Below, in pieces: positions 47,641 through 61,400 of a DNA stretch of 64,000 nucleotides (the first letter of the stretch is position 1; each line of letters opens with the position of its first letter). The notes below the pieces were generated by a model. The model was not told where the DNA came from. It was given only the letters and a program-made list of their open reading frames with translations, and searched no databases. The stretch is from Ignelater luminosus (lineage: Eukaryota > Arthropoda > Insecta > Coleoptera > Elateridae). The DNA lies in the NCBI GenBank assembly GCA_011009095.1, contig VTPC01004126.1, forward strand, positions 1 through 64,000, written 5' to 3'. Both the position numbers and the translations under genes were made by a program.

Positions 47641-50600
47641 GAAAAAGTTTCAGATCAAATTCTGCTTTAGTAATAGGAAAGATTAAAAAAATCTTAAGGC
47701 TTCCTGTATTTTATCAACATTTTCATGCCATTAGTTCAAAGTTTTTTTGCCAAATGTGTCAAGAGTCCAAAACTCTTTATCGGTTTTGATATTCAGTTTT
47801 ACGAACAGACAAGAATTACTTAATGTATTTGACTTCTGCTAGTTTTCCTTGCCAGAACGCGTCTTTAAGGCGTTTTTTAATTCTTGTTTCATGGTCTAAA
47901 TTTAAATAACGCCACAATCCAAATTTTGCCACAAACGCTATATCACTATCATAGGCGACAGGAGAATTTTTTGCAGATGAGTGCAAAATATTTCTTGCAT
48001 CGTATACTATGCTCTACAGAGTTGAATCTTGTTAACTAAATGATAACGGAACATCCCCTTTTTCGATCAAGGGTTATCAAAGATTTTGATTGATTCTTCT
48101 TTATTTTAAAATAGATCGTTATATCAAATGACCAAATAGCATTTTGATAGCTTTGTTCTTCCAAGGTAATGCAATCGCCAAATGAGAAAAATGCTCAAGT
48201 CCAGGAAATTCTGCGTGTTCTGTTAGGACTGTTTTCAACAATAATTGCTTGATCTAAATCGATTCGAATTTTCGAAATTTTATATGCATTTATTTAGCAA
48301 CTTTCTATGTATCTAACCTTTATTCAGGAAAGTTTTTTCCTAGTTTCACCCATAGAATCTAGAATCCAATATTTACCAGACTAGATTAATTGGCAACCTT
48401 CCTGTCTTTAAAAAACTGAAAATATCCAAGCTAGCATGTATCGTACATATATGTGGTAGAATTATGTCCAAAAGTGACTGTATAGCTTTATTGTAGATAT
48501 CTTACTTCTGTGTTGAAATAATTCAATTTTTTTGTTATTATTATTCTATTTTTGCAAAAGCCAGAAGTGAGTTAGTTTGGATATAATAAAGGTTGAAAAA
48601 TTGGTAAAAAAACTATTAATCTGGTTTGGAAAGTGCGAATGTTTCCCTTGAAGTTTGCTGCATTCATAGCCAGGCAGATGCAAGCTTGTCAGTAAAAGCA
48701 AGCTAGCAAATTACATGCTGATTCTTAACACTATAAGAAACTTCAAAAATGAAGAAAATTATTTGATAGTCACGTCTCTCTTTACACAAAAAATTTCATC
48801 TCAAGAGATTAATACGTTGCTCTTAAATAATTTACAAATAATAAAAGTGATGAATCTTACTAGGAACACTCTGTATCTCAGTAATAGTAAGCAACAAAAT
48901 AAGACTTGGTGCAAAAACAAGACCTGGCATATATCACCTTGCTTAAAACATACTCTAACATTTTTCAAATACTCCATGAGTTTGGGCATTTTAAATAAAA
49001 CTACTTTCATAGAAAATATTTTGTCAAAAGGGACAAATAAATAGAAGATCAGTTACCAATCCCAAACGAGTCGCAAATTCAGTGAATGATACCGCGCACT
49101 GCATTCACTTGATTTAAAAAGCATTTTATACACTCTAATTTTATTTTTCTTTTATTGTTTGTGATTGACATGTGCAAAACTAAGCTTTGTACCAAAAAAA
49201 AAGCAAAATAGGAGTTTACATATAAATTTCATTTTGATTTAATAAATGTCAATAATATAAAAGTTTAATAAAAGTCTCATTATTTTTTGCTGAAAACACC
49301 ATTTTTCAAAAACAAAAATGTTGAAACTACATATCTGGTTGATTTGTGTGTAGGTCATTTATTGAGTTTCACAACAACCCATTTATAAACGTTAAAGTAG
49401 AAATTGTGTGGAAAATTGGATATTGTAAATACATTTTTTTAAATAACAATTTTGCTCGTCATCTTTATTTTAGATAAAATATACATTTTTGGTTTTGATG
49501 TAAATTTAAAATATCAAATTTTTAAAAGTAGTCGTGAAAAGTTTCTTCATCTAAGCTAGATTTAATAAAAGAGATATACTACATAAAAAGAAAAATATAA
49601 ACACTGATTTTATCTAAAGAGAATGAATGAAGATATTAGCTTCATTAAAGTCGTGAAGACTTTATGGGAAAATACTTTCTAAATTAGTTTTTAATAGTTT
49701 TTAAAGATGATTTGTGGTATCAAAAATATAATAAATAATTTAATTCTCCCGGAATTGCATTAAAAAGGAATGGAAACTAGAAAGTATATTATTATTGATT
49801 TATCATTTTTATGTAATCCCGCAATAACAATAATAATATTATTATTATTTATTAAATATAGAAAGCGATTTTCAAAGCACATTTTAATATTTACAATCTC
49901 TTTAATGTAAACAAAGTTATAACTTTCGTTTCAACCTTGACAGCAAATCAGTTATCAGCCTGTAGTTTGAAACAGTCATCGATACTTTTCAGTTTCAAAA
50001 GGGATAACACTGATCAGTAACAAAGCTTGACACATGCCGTTCGTTTGTATCATTTTAACGTGTGTCAAGGAAAATCTATTACGGTCTGATTCAGGAAATA
50101 TCAGAACTGACTCCATTACACAGGTTATATTTTGACATCTGGCACACATGCAAATGATATATGAAAGAGTTGATAAAATCTGGTCACGAGTCTGTGAACT
50201 TTGACCTCTATACGTTATGAGAAAAATTCTTTTCAGGAGCCTTGGAATTTCAAACCAAATTATCGATAGGCTTTCAATTATATGGAGGAAGGGTTTAATA
50301 ATAAAACCGACCACCGTATAATTAGTCCAATTTATTTTTAATTAATGCGACTAGGTAGGTATAAAGTTTATTGTAGTGCACATACACAACATGCGGTAGG
50401 AAGTTTCTGAAAACATGACCGCAATTAATGAAAATTATAACTTTTAAAAAGTTGAATAATGTAATAATAGTTTGTACAAATTAGGAACGTGGAAATAAAA
50501 TTATTATTCGTTCTCTGCATATTTGCTATTGTTACTAATATATTATTAAATTTTAATCAAAATGAAAGTTAACCACAGAATTTTATTATAATTAATGCTC

Positions 50601-51490
50601 CTGCTAAGTAAATGAGTAAAGTTTTGTTATTTGTGGCAAACAAGGTCAGACGAAAGCTTTTTTATTTTGACATGTACTATTTCGTTTTTATAGCATGACT
50701 TCAGTAGCTAAAAATAATAGCAATAAGTCGTGCTAATTTATTTTCGCTAATTAACATAGATTACACATTAAATCGCTTTTGTCTTTCTAGCTATTGATAA
50801 CCTTAAACTGATAGTGTAGCAAAAATTAGTAAAAAGCTCAGCAGCGCAGAAGCTTTTTTCGATTCTAACCTTGAACTAAACATAATATTACAGAATAAAA
50901 CAAAAATACAAAAAACAGGAAACATTAATATTTTCAAGTTATCAGATAGCATTTTGAGTAAATAAAGTTAATAATAATTAAATTATTAAATTTATTTTGA
51001 TTATCTATTTAAAATTAAAAAAGACGTTAGTTGTTGTATCATAAAGAATTATCTAGTTCTAAATATTTCTAGCAGATACAAAAATATTATCGTTTCATAA
51101 ATTAAGTGGTTCTTAAAACGTAGGAGTAAAGAAAAACAGATTAAATAGGGCTGTTGATAATAAATGTTTGCGGAAACCATTCCTGACCACGTTAGTTGTG
51201 ATGTAATAAGCAGAGGCATTCACTGTCTTTACTGAAAAGTTAATGAACAGTAAACAGAGAAGCCTACAAACCTTATGAGAGAAGCAAATATGTTCAAGTT
51301 AGAATTGTGCCAATAGGACAGCAGAGGTAGTAGCTACCTTAATCAACAAAATATACAAGAAAATGTACCTGCCCAGAAAGCAGCAACAGGAGTTAGTTCG
51401 GTATTTTAGATTTTAGGCAAAGAGGTAAACATCGAGTAACTGCTAACGTAATCAGTCTCAACTCTCTTCCAAACTTAGCTGAAAACACAG
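47641..51490. other. Stretch without a recognised gene
   Basis: AT-rich DNA. A 109-codon frame at 48715-49044 (plus) is Asn/Thr/Leu/Lys-rich with no recognisable domain, and I treat it as chance. A palindromic AAT/ATT microsatellite sits at about 49825-49855. No element ends were recognised. Confidence 0.35.
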
Positions 51491-51499
51491 TATTAATCC

Positions 51500-52300
51500 C
51501 ACAAGTAAATATATGCAATGTGAACGAATCATTCTTGTGTCTAGTTTTAAAACCAAGCAGAATAGTTATTTGCTGCTAAAGTTAGGAAGCAAGTCAGGCT
51601 ACTTTTTAGTAGAGAAAAGCGACAGCACAAATTGCGATTGCTTGCATGAGCTCAGTTGGCAATTAATATCCCAGAAAAAAAGAGTTGTTGAATATAGCAG
51701 CATTGAGAATCCTTCACAGAAGTAACAAATATGTAAGAAACAGTCACCCCAATATACAACTGAACTAGAAGAAGGCAGTAAGTCTGCCTTACAAAATGAA
51801 ATTTTTCTAGATCATAAAGAGGGCCGAATTGTCTTTTTTAGCATCCAAACTTGTTTTTGCACTTAAAACAAACACTTCTACGTTATCGATGACAGACAAC
51901 AATTTCTCTGTCGTTTACCCTCATAAAATCTCCCCAGTTCTACCGACTTCAGTTGTTCAACAAAGGTCGAAAAAAGGAAAGCTGAAAAAGCAACAGTTAG
52001 TATTTTGGAGAAGCTGATAGCAAAAGAAATTGAAATGCGTACTGTCTCTGAAAACGTGCAAACAGAAATCTGAGTATACTGCAACTAGATCAAATCTTTC
52101 TCTGGTGATTTCGAAATCAACCCTTTATGTTAGTAACGGTTTAAGTACCAAAAGTACTAAAAATAAGCCCATTGTGATTGCGCTAGTATTCTTAAACCCT
52201 GCAAACTACATTTGTTTTGTGAACTGTGCTAATTTGTATGTCGGTTTACCAAGACATTTAGATCAAATAGCACAGACATTGTTAATCTTCTTTTAGGCAG
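51500..52300 (+). pseudogene. Degenerate coding-like stretch of unknown origin
   Basis: The plus-strand frames at 51513-51725, 51829-52017 and 52030-52296 follow each other with few stops in a region otherwise full of them. A block QQRSKKGKLKKQQL (with an alternative frame KVEKRKAEKATVSILEKL just after) recalls the basic R.KKGK.. tail of pogo/CENP-B-like transposases, and a Cys-rich frame (CDCASILKPCKLHLFCELC) follows near 52180. Neither is enough for an assignment. Confidence 0.25.
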
Positions 52301-53039
52301 AGAAATTCGAGTTTTTTGACATTGAGCTAAATAAATTTGGATGTAGAATACTCCATTAAAAATATTTTTGGGGATTTATTTATATTTCTGGCATATGCAA
52401 ATGGGTTATCACTTATCAGTTTCGCAAGTTTTTTTGTTCAAAAAAACTGCGCATGTATCATGGTTTGTTGCATGTAAGTTTCTGATTGCAGTTTAAATTT
52501 GAGTATGTGAATTCAAGAACATGGAGATCGAAACACAAGTGCACAAACACTATTCCTAGTTAGATTAAAAACACTATCAGTTTCAGCAATGAATACCAAG
52601 CAATAACAATGTAAGATTGAAAACTCAGTGTTGCTAGATTTACTCTTCTTATTCAGCACTTTCGTACTACATTGTGATGAGAATCAGAACGTCATCTTAA
52701 AAAAATTTTCTGTTAACAAGCCGTTTATTGAATTTTCTACAGACAACAATGTTGTGATAAATAGTAAATAATTCTAGAAAATAACTAAAAAAGAAAGGAC
52801 TATAAGAGATGAGTAAAACATATTATGAGTATTTTTCGCCTAAAGGTTTTGCCATTGGTTACTGAGAACAAAGACCCATCGTTGAAAACGTAAGATGCAT
52901 TCTCAATTAAGTAATGCAATGAGGAAGGTTCCAACTGCAAGATAATACCAGGTATAAAGTCAAGATAAATGCCAGGAAGATTTCTTAAACCATAAGAACT
53001 CAGCGTTTCCATATACTAGCAACGTTTACGAGTACTCAC

Positions 53040-54175
53040 AAGAAAGACTCTTGTAAGAAGCTTCGAGAAGTAGCGGCAGAAATGGACTTCACTTTAGTGT
53101 AAGTACTACAAAATATTTTTAACCACAATTCTCAAAGTTAGACTTTAAACTTAAATTGTAGTCAATACTACAAAGTTGACGCATCTGATAAGGCATGAGA
53201 AAGAAAAATGGATATGATCAAGATTATGTTCCAGAATCAGAATTAAATTATTACGAATTCATGGTATGCTATGGTATGGTCGCCACGAATGTACATAAGC
53301 AATTCATCCCTGAGAAAGCTATAAAATTTGGGTTTAACATATGGTGTATAAACACCATATCAGGTTACCTGATCAATTTGGGCACTATACCAGGAGAATA
53401 ATCCCAATTCAACCGACGCAATTGACAAGACTTACGGAAAATCAACAACCCCATTTGTAAACAAGACTAGAAAAATTCGAAGAAATGTTAAGAATCTGCC
53501 TTACAACTTTTGTTTTGACAATTTGTTCACCAAGGTAAATTTGGTGATGTTTCTAAAGCATAATGACAGCTACAATCGATGAAAACAGAGAAGCAAAAAG
53601 TTGTCCACTAAAGAAAAAAAAGTTTATTAAAGGCGATTACTGCAAAAGAAATTGGTATAATTTTAATGTTGCTCAACAGCTTAACTCACTTCAGAATTTC
53701 TTCCATAAGCCACGTAAATAAGCACTGTAAAGATGAAAAGGAATACGTGCAAGTACTAAGACCATTTCTGATAGAACAGTATAACAGTGGAATGGCGGAG
53801 CAAACGTTTTGGATGAAAACATTAACAGACACTGTATTGGAATAAAAAGTAAAAAATGGTGATGGTGTTTTTTTACGCGACAATGCATGGATTCTGCAAA
53901 AACAGCCGGGAAAAAATTTATCACAGCTTGAATCTATCTCATATGTTAATCTCCAAAAGAAGCAGGCAGGCCTTCAACGTCAAGAAATAGTATTACGCTA
54001 AATAGAGTTAGTGATGACATATGTTATAATAAAACGGACCATTTACTGAGAGTATCCGAAAATAAAAAGCGAAGATGTTCTGGAGAAGGCTGCTCTTCTA
54101 TTGGTAGAACTATGTGCAAGAAATGTAACGTAGGTCTTTGCTTGGACTGTAACATAATTTTTTATACAAAATAAT
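53040..54175 (+). mobile_element. piggyBac-like transposase relic
   Basis: The plus strand reads ELNYYEFMVCYGMVATNVHK and QFIPEKAIKFGFNIW at 53243-53344, then GYLINLGTIPGE. This is the piggyBac DDD core of PGBD type (D(E)xMxxxxGR...KQFI..KP.RFG.K.W). FDNLFTKVNLVMFLKH follows near 53514, matching the (M)DNFFTS..L motif with the second catalytic Asp kept. At the 3' end, KKRRCSGEGCSSIGRTMCKK and CNVGLCLDCNIIFYTK at about 54066-54172 form the C-terminal Cys-rich zinc-binding domain of piggyBac transposases. In the first motif the catalytic Asp position reads Tyr. Stops and frameshifts are frequent, and no TTAA-flanked inverted repeats were found, so the outer limits are those of the coding relic. 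Confidence 0.82.
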
Positions 54176-54356
54176 TGTTGTTTGTAAATAAAAGAACTTG
54201 TTCTTATTTCTTAAATTAATTCTGTTATTTTGCGGTAATCCATTAGCCTTGCATTGCCATATGGCAACGGTCTGTTTCCAACGTATGGCTTAAAAAACAC
54301 TAAAAGCTTTATGCACTGCATTAGTTACATGACTTACATGCCCATTTAACAAAAAA

Positions 54357-55140
54357 TTGCAAATTCTACAAAAAAAAATCGAACTCTTATGGGTTAATAT
54401 CACATGTAGTACAGATCATTTATTCCCAGAAGCATCGATATGTAATTGTAATGCATGCTTTATAAAAACCAAACAAAGAATTCGATCTCAAGAGAGAACA
54501 AAAACTTCCATCGTATCTAGTATCCAACCACTTAAGTACTCGCAAGAACTTTAAGGGAAGCGGGTTGTACCACCTGAATTCGAATTTTAATCGAGGCTCA
54601 ATTGTATGAAAACGATTGTTACCATAATTAATATTTTTAGACTTAGTTCATATACCCTACCCTTAGAAAACGAATCTAAAAAATTAAAACGAACTATTAG
54701 AAAAACAAGAAATAGGAAAACGTTGAGAAGTATTGGTAAAGCTATCAGCTGGAACAAATGATTACCAAGAAAAAGCAACTTTACACAAAAAATGCAACAG
54801 AAAATCGGAAACAATACGTAAGAAGTAGAGAAATGAAACACAGCAATTTGAAATGAGATGAAGCAAAGCATGGGAAATTCTGAATAATTCAAAACAGAAG
54901 ATTGAGACAAATTTTTAGATGATAAAGATGGAGAAATAGGTACAGTATGAACAAACATGTTAAAAAAGACAGAAAGGAATATAAAGATGATATACACTCT
55001 GTCTGGAAGGAAGAAGGAAGTAACAATCAAGCATATTGAAGAAAATGATAGAAAAATTTCTTTAGAAGGCAAAAGAAACCGCAAAGGTCTAGGCTTTAGA
55101 GGCATTTCTGTTAAGTTATAAAACACAGCATCAACCATTT
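54357..55140. other. Unassigned, partly coding-like stretch
   Basis: The 183-codon minus-strand frame at 55138-54587 is extremely hydrophobic and Phe-rich. It is the complement of an A-rich, Lys/Glu-rich plus strand, so I treat it as compositional. The plus strand has KKEVTIKHIEENDRKISLEG near 55010, and may be the worn upstream part of the non-LTR tail that follows. Confidence 0.3.
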
Positions 55141-55445
55141 ATTAGGATAATTTTGAAAGATATTTCCAACAAGTATCCAGAAATTGTAGGCTCTCTAGAT
55201 TAAAGCAAAAAAGAATGAATGTTGACCAAATTTTGGGAAAAAAGTTGACGACCGACATGGTATGGTCATGCGAGACGTGTGTCAGCACATAGATGGTCAA
55301 AATTCAAGAAAAGAGTTAGATTGCCAACTGTCTAGTAGGCACCCCAAAATGAGGAAAACTTAAGGAAGAATGAACAAAATAGGTAGCCAGAGACATACAA
55401 ATACAGAGGATTATGGAAGAACAATGTGAAGATAGAGCAACCTGA
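55140..55445 (+). mobile_element. 3' tail of a non-LTR retrotransposon
   Basis: The plus strand reads WYGHARRVSAHRWSKFKKRV near 55258. After frameshifts, RDIQIQRIMEEQCEDRAT-like sequence follows near 55390-55440. W.GH..R....RW and the closing EE.CEDR..W are the usual C-terminal motifs of insect EN/RT elements. No RT catalytic box is preserved upstream. Confidence 0.55.
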
Positions 55446-58280
55446 TGTTTAAACTGTCTGAAATACTACTGACAGCTCTACATTTTGAATGTGATGGACA
55501 ATTTTTACTGATTCAAAAACTGGCTCAAAATGGTTAGTACAGAAAAAAATGCATGGTGACCATAACAAAAATAATCTCTACATAATTTAAGGATCATAAT
55601 AAAAAATGAAATAAACTAAAGTCGGGAAATATCACTTATGTAGAAGCCAAAAATAAAGATATAATTGAAAGGCAGTAGTTTTAATACATTTGTAGCAAAT
55701 GCGTTAAAATAAAAAAAAGATTAATTGGAGCCAGCTAAGCTTTCACAGAATTACTTAGTTGTTCAATTCTGAATATTAGCTAGGCGATCATAGAACCGAT
55801 GATAAAGAAATATGCTAATTAAGCGACGAAATTAAACTTGTAATCTACTTATTCCCCATAACTAATGTCATTTATTAATGTCAGCCCTTGTTCCAAATTT
55901 AGCAAAATTATCAAATTCAACCAAAACAACAAAAAGGATGATTGATTGGGATAAACAATAATTAATTTCTAATTAATAAAGTTGATTTGAATAAACATAA
56001 GCATGCTATGAAAACTTTTAAGGAGCCAAACTATTGAGATTATCGTAATAATATAGTCATTATTACTAAACTATCAAATTCCCAACTATTAATAAGTGGG
56101 GGCGTTATTGATTTACTGTATACAACTGATAGTGAGAACGCTTAATTGGCAAAAATCGATATAACTTTGAGGGAGGTCGAGCGTTACTTTGTTTGCTTGC
56201 ATAATTTCATTATTATTCCTTTCTAGAGAATTTCAGTCTTCTAATTGTTAATTAGAGAGGTATTTGGTAAGCTTTACAAAATTTTACAAATTACACATGC
56301 TGTAGACCTACGTTATTATAGTTTGCAACATACCAACTACAAAAATAATGTAATTAAATTTAAACACATCTAAATACAACACATCCCATATGCTCTCACA
56401 ATTTAATTTTATTTTATAGCATCATATAAGTATAAAGTTTATATGCTCATTTCGTCGCGCGTTTCAATTAAGTATAAACACATCTCTATAAATACAAATT
56501 ACAAAACTACATTTCGGAACCCCGCTAATCTAATGAGAAATGCAGTGGTTCAACGTCGTTTTACCATGGAGTTTTAGACAATTCCCAGGCGGATCTACAA
56601 ATTAAAGGGATTCCTGTCTGACCTTAATTTTTAATGCTATTGCCTACTCAAACTACAATTACTTCTCTCAATTACTTTTAATTAACGGTGAAATTTCCAA
56701 CACATTTACCCTTTTACTATATAGGTTTAAGCACATCGCGAACAAATGTGCCAGACAATTTAGGGATTTGAATAATTTAATTTTCATTTTTGATTTCCTA
56801 CCCGAATACATTTTTAATTTAGAGCGAACCGCGTTTTACATTGTGATAAAATGCTTTTAATTTAAAAATTTTATTTTTAGAGTGAAAAACGAAATTACTA
56901 GGAAAATGTTTAAAATTACATGCCTCCACAAAAGGGAATCAAATGATAATGTCAAAAGAGCATCTCTTGACTTTACACGCTGCACTCTAATTTAGGTAGA
57001 AAAAAATTAATTAAAAACTTAATGTCTTTTGTAGTCAACGGTTGTAATTGTAATCCGACGTTTCACTATAGCTTTTCCGAGCTTTAAGAACGATCAGACG
57101 TTATGTAATTTGAAAATAAAGCAAATAATTCCGGCTTCTCTGGCGACTAATTGCTTTTGCATAGTGTTAAAGTGAACGTCGTTCTAATTCGACATAATCC
57201 CATGCAAAAAGATTAATCATGGTAATTAGTATTATTGTGGAATTAATTCAAATCATTGTCAATTTGCATAACCATAAACAATTCCAATAACAGAAACTTG
57301 AAAATAAAACACTCTACAGATAATGGATAGTAAATTTCCTCCCAGGAAGCTTGCAGTTCCTGTTTCAATTTAATTCCCCAAAAATCTTATAACGCGAGGT
57401 TGGTTATAATATTGCCCTCCTCTTTTGTACACTTTCGCTTTGTGCACATTAATCTGGATTATACTTCTTAATCGCAACACCAAAGATGAAAATCTGGGGC
57501 ATAAATTTGGCTTCCAATGGATTTGTTTTATTAAAACGAAAACCTGAAATATTTACAGGGTTTAATCCAATTTATATCTTATTTAATCTTCAACTATTTC
57601 TTGTTTCCTTCCTTTTTTCATCTTATCCGAATTAAAGGTCCGGATTAATTTCGGAAAATTCCAAAACTTGTATATATTTAAATACATAATTTAAACCTGA
57701 AAATGTATCTCGAAGGGAAATTTTAGAGTGATTCAAGTTATGTAACATACAATGTTGACATGTAATGGTGGACAAGGGTTAGATTTCAGGAAGTCCCTCT
57801 GACACTGAAAATTTAATGTGGGTTTATGCTGGATATTGTTTGGGATTAACGCTTAATCTTAACCGAGTTGTAGGACGGTATGATATGAACCGATTTAAAT
57901 TAGATTTTCGTTTTTGTTTTTTAATTATTGTTTCCTTACAATCAATTTAGAAAATTGTGTTTTAATTAAACAGAGCTGCTTTGTAGTACGCTTTGTTATT
58001 AAAACCTTTCGAATTTTCTTTGTAATAAGAGACGTATTATACGGCTTTATTAATAGAGATGAAAATGTGGTGTGCAATTAATTAAACGCGATATAAAAAA
58101 GGTATTATAGGATAATAGATTCAGTGGTGCTACTGGTTTTAATATTTATATTTTCTTATGTGCATGTATACGTATATTAAGATCAATTATTATTACTGGT
58201 TTATTTGTTTCTTAGTTTTTTTTTATTTACCGTTTACTATTATCAAGATCATGGGGACACTTCGAAAACCAGATATACTG
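55446..58280. other. Stretch without a gene; many TAATTA cores
   Basis: AT-rich unique-looking DNA with a high density of TAATTA/ATTAAT motifs, especially 56200-57250, and no recognised exon, element or RNA gene. It could contain conserved noncoding elements. This is not demonstrable from one sequence. Confidence 0.3.
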
Positions 58281-58290
58281 ACCTGGCAAA

Positions 58291-58490
58291 TTTCGATCTG
58301 TTAAAAATGTAAGTTAGGCTGAAGACAGTAAACTATGAGATCAGGGACGCAAACATGCCCATAGAGGAATATTTGGATGGTTGCAGAAAACTCTATACTT
58401 ATTGAACCTTGCTATAGATTTTTCACCATAATAGTCTAACGTAAGCAACTAATCAATTCTTTATAGAAGGGTAACGTCAACTTGCAAATA
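58291..58490 (+). pseudogene. Possible GLTP/CPTP-like lipid-transfer protein fragment
   Basis: One frame reads FDLLKM, a stop, then VRLKTVNYEIRDANMPIEEY and LDGCRKLY. After a +1 shift it continues LLNLAIDFSP, two stops, SNVSN, a stop and SILYR. The pattern FDL..V, YL....L..LLN..G..FSFVSSDV.SKI.IL is that of the first two helices of glycolipid/ceramide-1-phosphate transfer proteins. Four stops and one shift mean it cannot be functional as read. The similarity is by eye and could be chance. Confidence 0.2.
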
Positions 58491-61400
58491 TATCTTTGGA
58501 CATTTTGAGAATTAGTTTGACTTAAAAGGATCAAATATAATCAAGAAGTTGATCTTTCCGACCTTTTTCTTGATACTTTTTACTTTCGACAAAATTGTAA
58601 GGATGTAAGATGTACATATCTTGGGAAACATCAAATTAACTGTCTTACTACAGATGATCTAATAAGTAAACCTCATAGTACAAGATTTTGTCAAATTTTT
58701 TTTCTGTAAGTTAGCTCTAAAGTATCAAAGTGTTGTTTGGTTCGTCTTCTGATTTCTGTGCAAAGTCGGCGAAAACATACATAAATTAATGTCTGTCAAG
58801 GATCTCACCTGCTAGTACCTTGTAGCTTAACTTTGAAATGGTACAATATATTAATTGGGCATATCCCGGCTGTTTAACCGGATACTCTTGGACGCAGTGG
58901 CTAGAAGTGCAAAGATTAGTGATTTGTGTACTCTCCTTATTATTAAAAGCACCTTGTGCCCAAAAACTGTTGTAGAGGTTACGCGTGATCAATTCGATGG
59001 TGCGACTTGGCTTAGGATGAAGCCCTTTAGTGTAAATGTTACTGAGATGCCTCAGTGAGCAACATAGAAACGAGTACTCTTAGGGGGAGCGTTATATACA
59101 GACACCCAAAAGTGAGATTGTTGGAATTATTTTAATTAAGTTCAGTAGTAAGTGATGAAAAAAAGGACGATAGGGCAAGAGGCGTTGTAGGCCGAGCAGG
59201 TGCTATAGTAGACGCATTCAGAGATCTAATAATATTGAAGGTGAAAAAACTATGGCGTGTATACCTAACAGAAAAAGAAAAGAAGAAAGCTATTGATAAA
59301 AAGAAAGTTGTTCAAAGCCTAGTAAATTACTATGATGATAATTACAGAATCGATATGTGCAACAACATAAGAATCAAATACCAAGATCCAGTAGGTGCAA
59401 TGGTTTTGGTCACATGCGGAAAATAAATTGTGCGTAAGATGTGGAAGCTCTCATCAAGTAACATAAATTAGTTTAGACAAACAAAATCATTTATCAACGA
59501 ATGATAGTTGTCCCATTTACGTGAGAGAACTAGGGGTAGCTTTATCAAGGATGAATTGTGAAGAATAAAGTTATGGTTGCCTTGCGATATGAGTAATATA
59601 GAAAGACAAGGCCAGATCTGACTAAGAGTTAATAAGTTATAGGGTTATATGTACGTCAATTTTAGACGAGTAAGTCGGGAAGGTGTTGTACTATTCCTAA
59701 CTACTTCAATCGTTTCCTTCATTTCCTTCCAAACTTTTCTTTGGCCTATTACCCTTGGAGAGTCACAGTGTTTCACTTTTCTTTACATACAAAAAAAATA
59801 CAAGATTTCGTATTGTTATTTCAATAACACTATTAAAGGCAAAACTTGAATTATAGTTTGTATATTGATCTGTTTGACATCTTCGGTCAATATGTTTTTT
59901 ATTTACCTTAAAGTTCGTTAATTATTTTTTTAAGTCACAGGCTTTTCTAAGAAACTATCAAATACAGGTTCATATTCAAAACTTTTTGCAAAATATCATT
60001 TAAAGCCTTTCCTCATAAATAAAGTTTTTTCTAAAAAATTTATTGCCTTATTGCTTGTATTCTTTTCAAACTTGTTTTACAGCGTAACGTTTTTAACTTT
60101 CTGGTAATGGATTAAAATGTACAAAAACAACTTGAAATTATTCAAATGTATGCACATCTTTTTAGTTTTCAAAAACACATAAATCCTATATTTGCTGATT
60201 TTTAAACAGAATTCGCTGGTCAAATATACTAGATTTGACAACTTATATATTTGGATGCATTTTTTGCAGATGCGGTAACTCAGTATAAATTCTATAAGTG
60301 AATGTGATTTACGATCCAGCAAGGACTATAAGGCGTCGTTTTGTCTGAAATATGTATTTCGTATAAAATATAAATTTTGCTTTTTTCTCCACTATTACTT
60401 TTATTTTAGCACTATAAACAGGATCATCTAACTTAATTACATCGTAAATCAATCAAATACATTAAAGAAAAATCGTAAGGTATGTACAGAAGCATTTTGT
60501 AATTTGATTAACGAAGAATGTTTCCTTTGCCTTTAAAATTCTTTGTCTACAATTAACATTTTCTAATGTAATAAAACAATTATATATGTATGTATATACA
60601 ACTATAATTTCTTAATGAAATAGCTCTGTCACCATTGACCCATATAAAGTGTATTTTTACATCCATACCTGTCTTGAAGGTAAATGTAACATATCACGTT
60701 CATTTACGTACCATTTTTTCGCATCGATTTTATAGAACAATATCTAATGATCAGATCGTTATAATTGACATACTATTGACAAAAGTATCCTTGACAAACG
60801 TGTTTTTCATTTTTTTACATACACAACAAAATTTAACACCCATTTAGAAAAAGATTTGAAAAAACCCTGGGAAATAATCAGAACGACCTCGGTCTTTTCC
60901 TGTTTAACATTTTCAGTTTGAATACCTGCCTGTGAGTAATGCTATAACGTTACAAATTTCCTGTTTATAACGATATTAATAATAATTGTCGTTCCTTTTA
61001 TAGAATCTCAATGCAGTAGTCTCAGTTTGTACATCTATAAAATATTTTGTAATTACTCAACAAACTCGTAAGTTATAACTCATGGGTATTTATAGTTATT
61101 ATTATAACGTTTTTGTTGTTAATTGATATAAGTTTTAAAGAAATATAGAATATGCTTTGTTACCAAACTAGTTTTATTCAATTTTTGAACACCCTGTAGA
61201 ATAGATTTATGATATATTACTCGTATGATTGACAAGCGTGTTTCCTGCAATATTAGTCACTGTCTTAATTTTGAGTATTGTTTATTTTATTATTTCGCAA
61301 CTAATATTAACAATGTCCTTTGTCTTAAAAGTTAAAATTTCATTAAAACTGACCATAAAATATTACCAACAGAATAGCAATCTAGAAACAAATTGAACTA

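Noticed and set aside
48715..49044. 109-codon plus-strand frame
   Set aside because: Asn/Thr/Leu/Lys composition typical of AT-rich background, with no recognisable domain or splice sites.
54587..55138. 183-codon minus-strand frame, very hydrophobic, like a membrane protein
   Set aside because: It is the complement of an A-rich, Lys/Glu-rich strand. Phe/Leu/Ile/Ser content follows composition alone, there is no family motif, and it abuts a non-LTR tail on the other strand.
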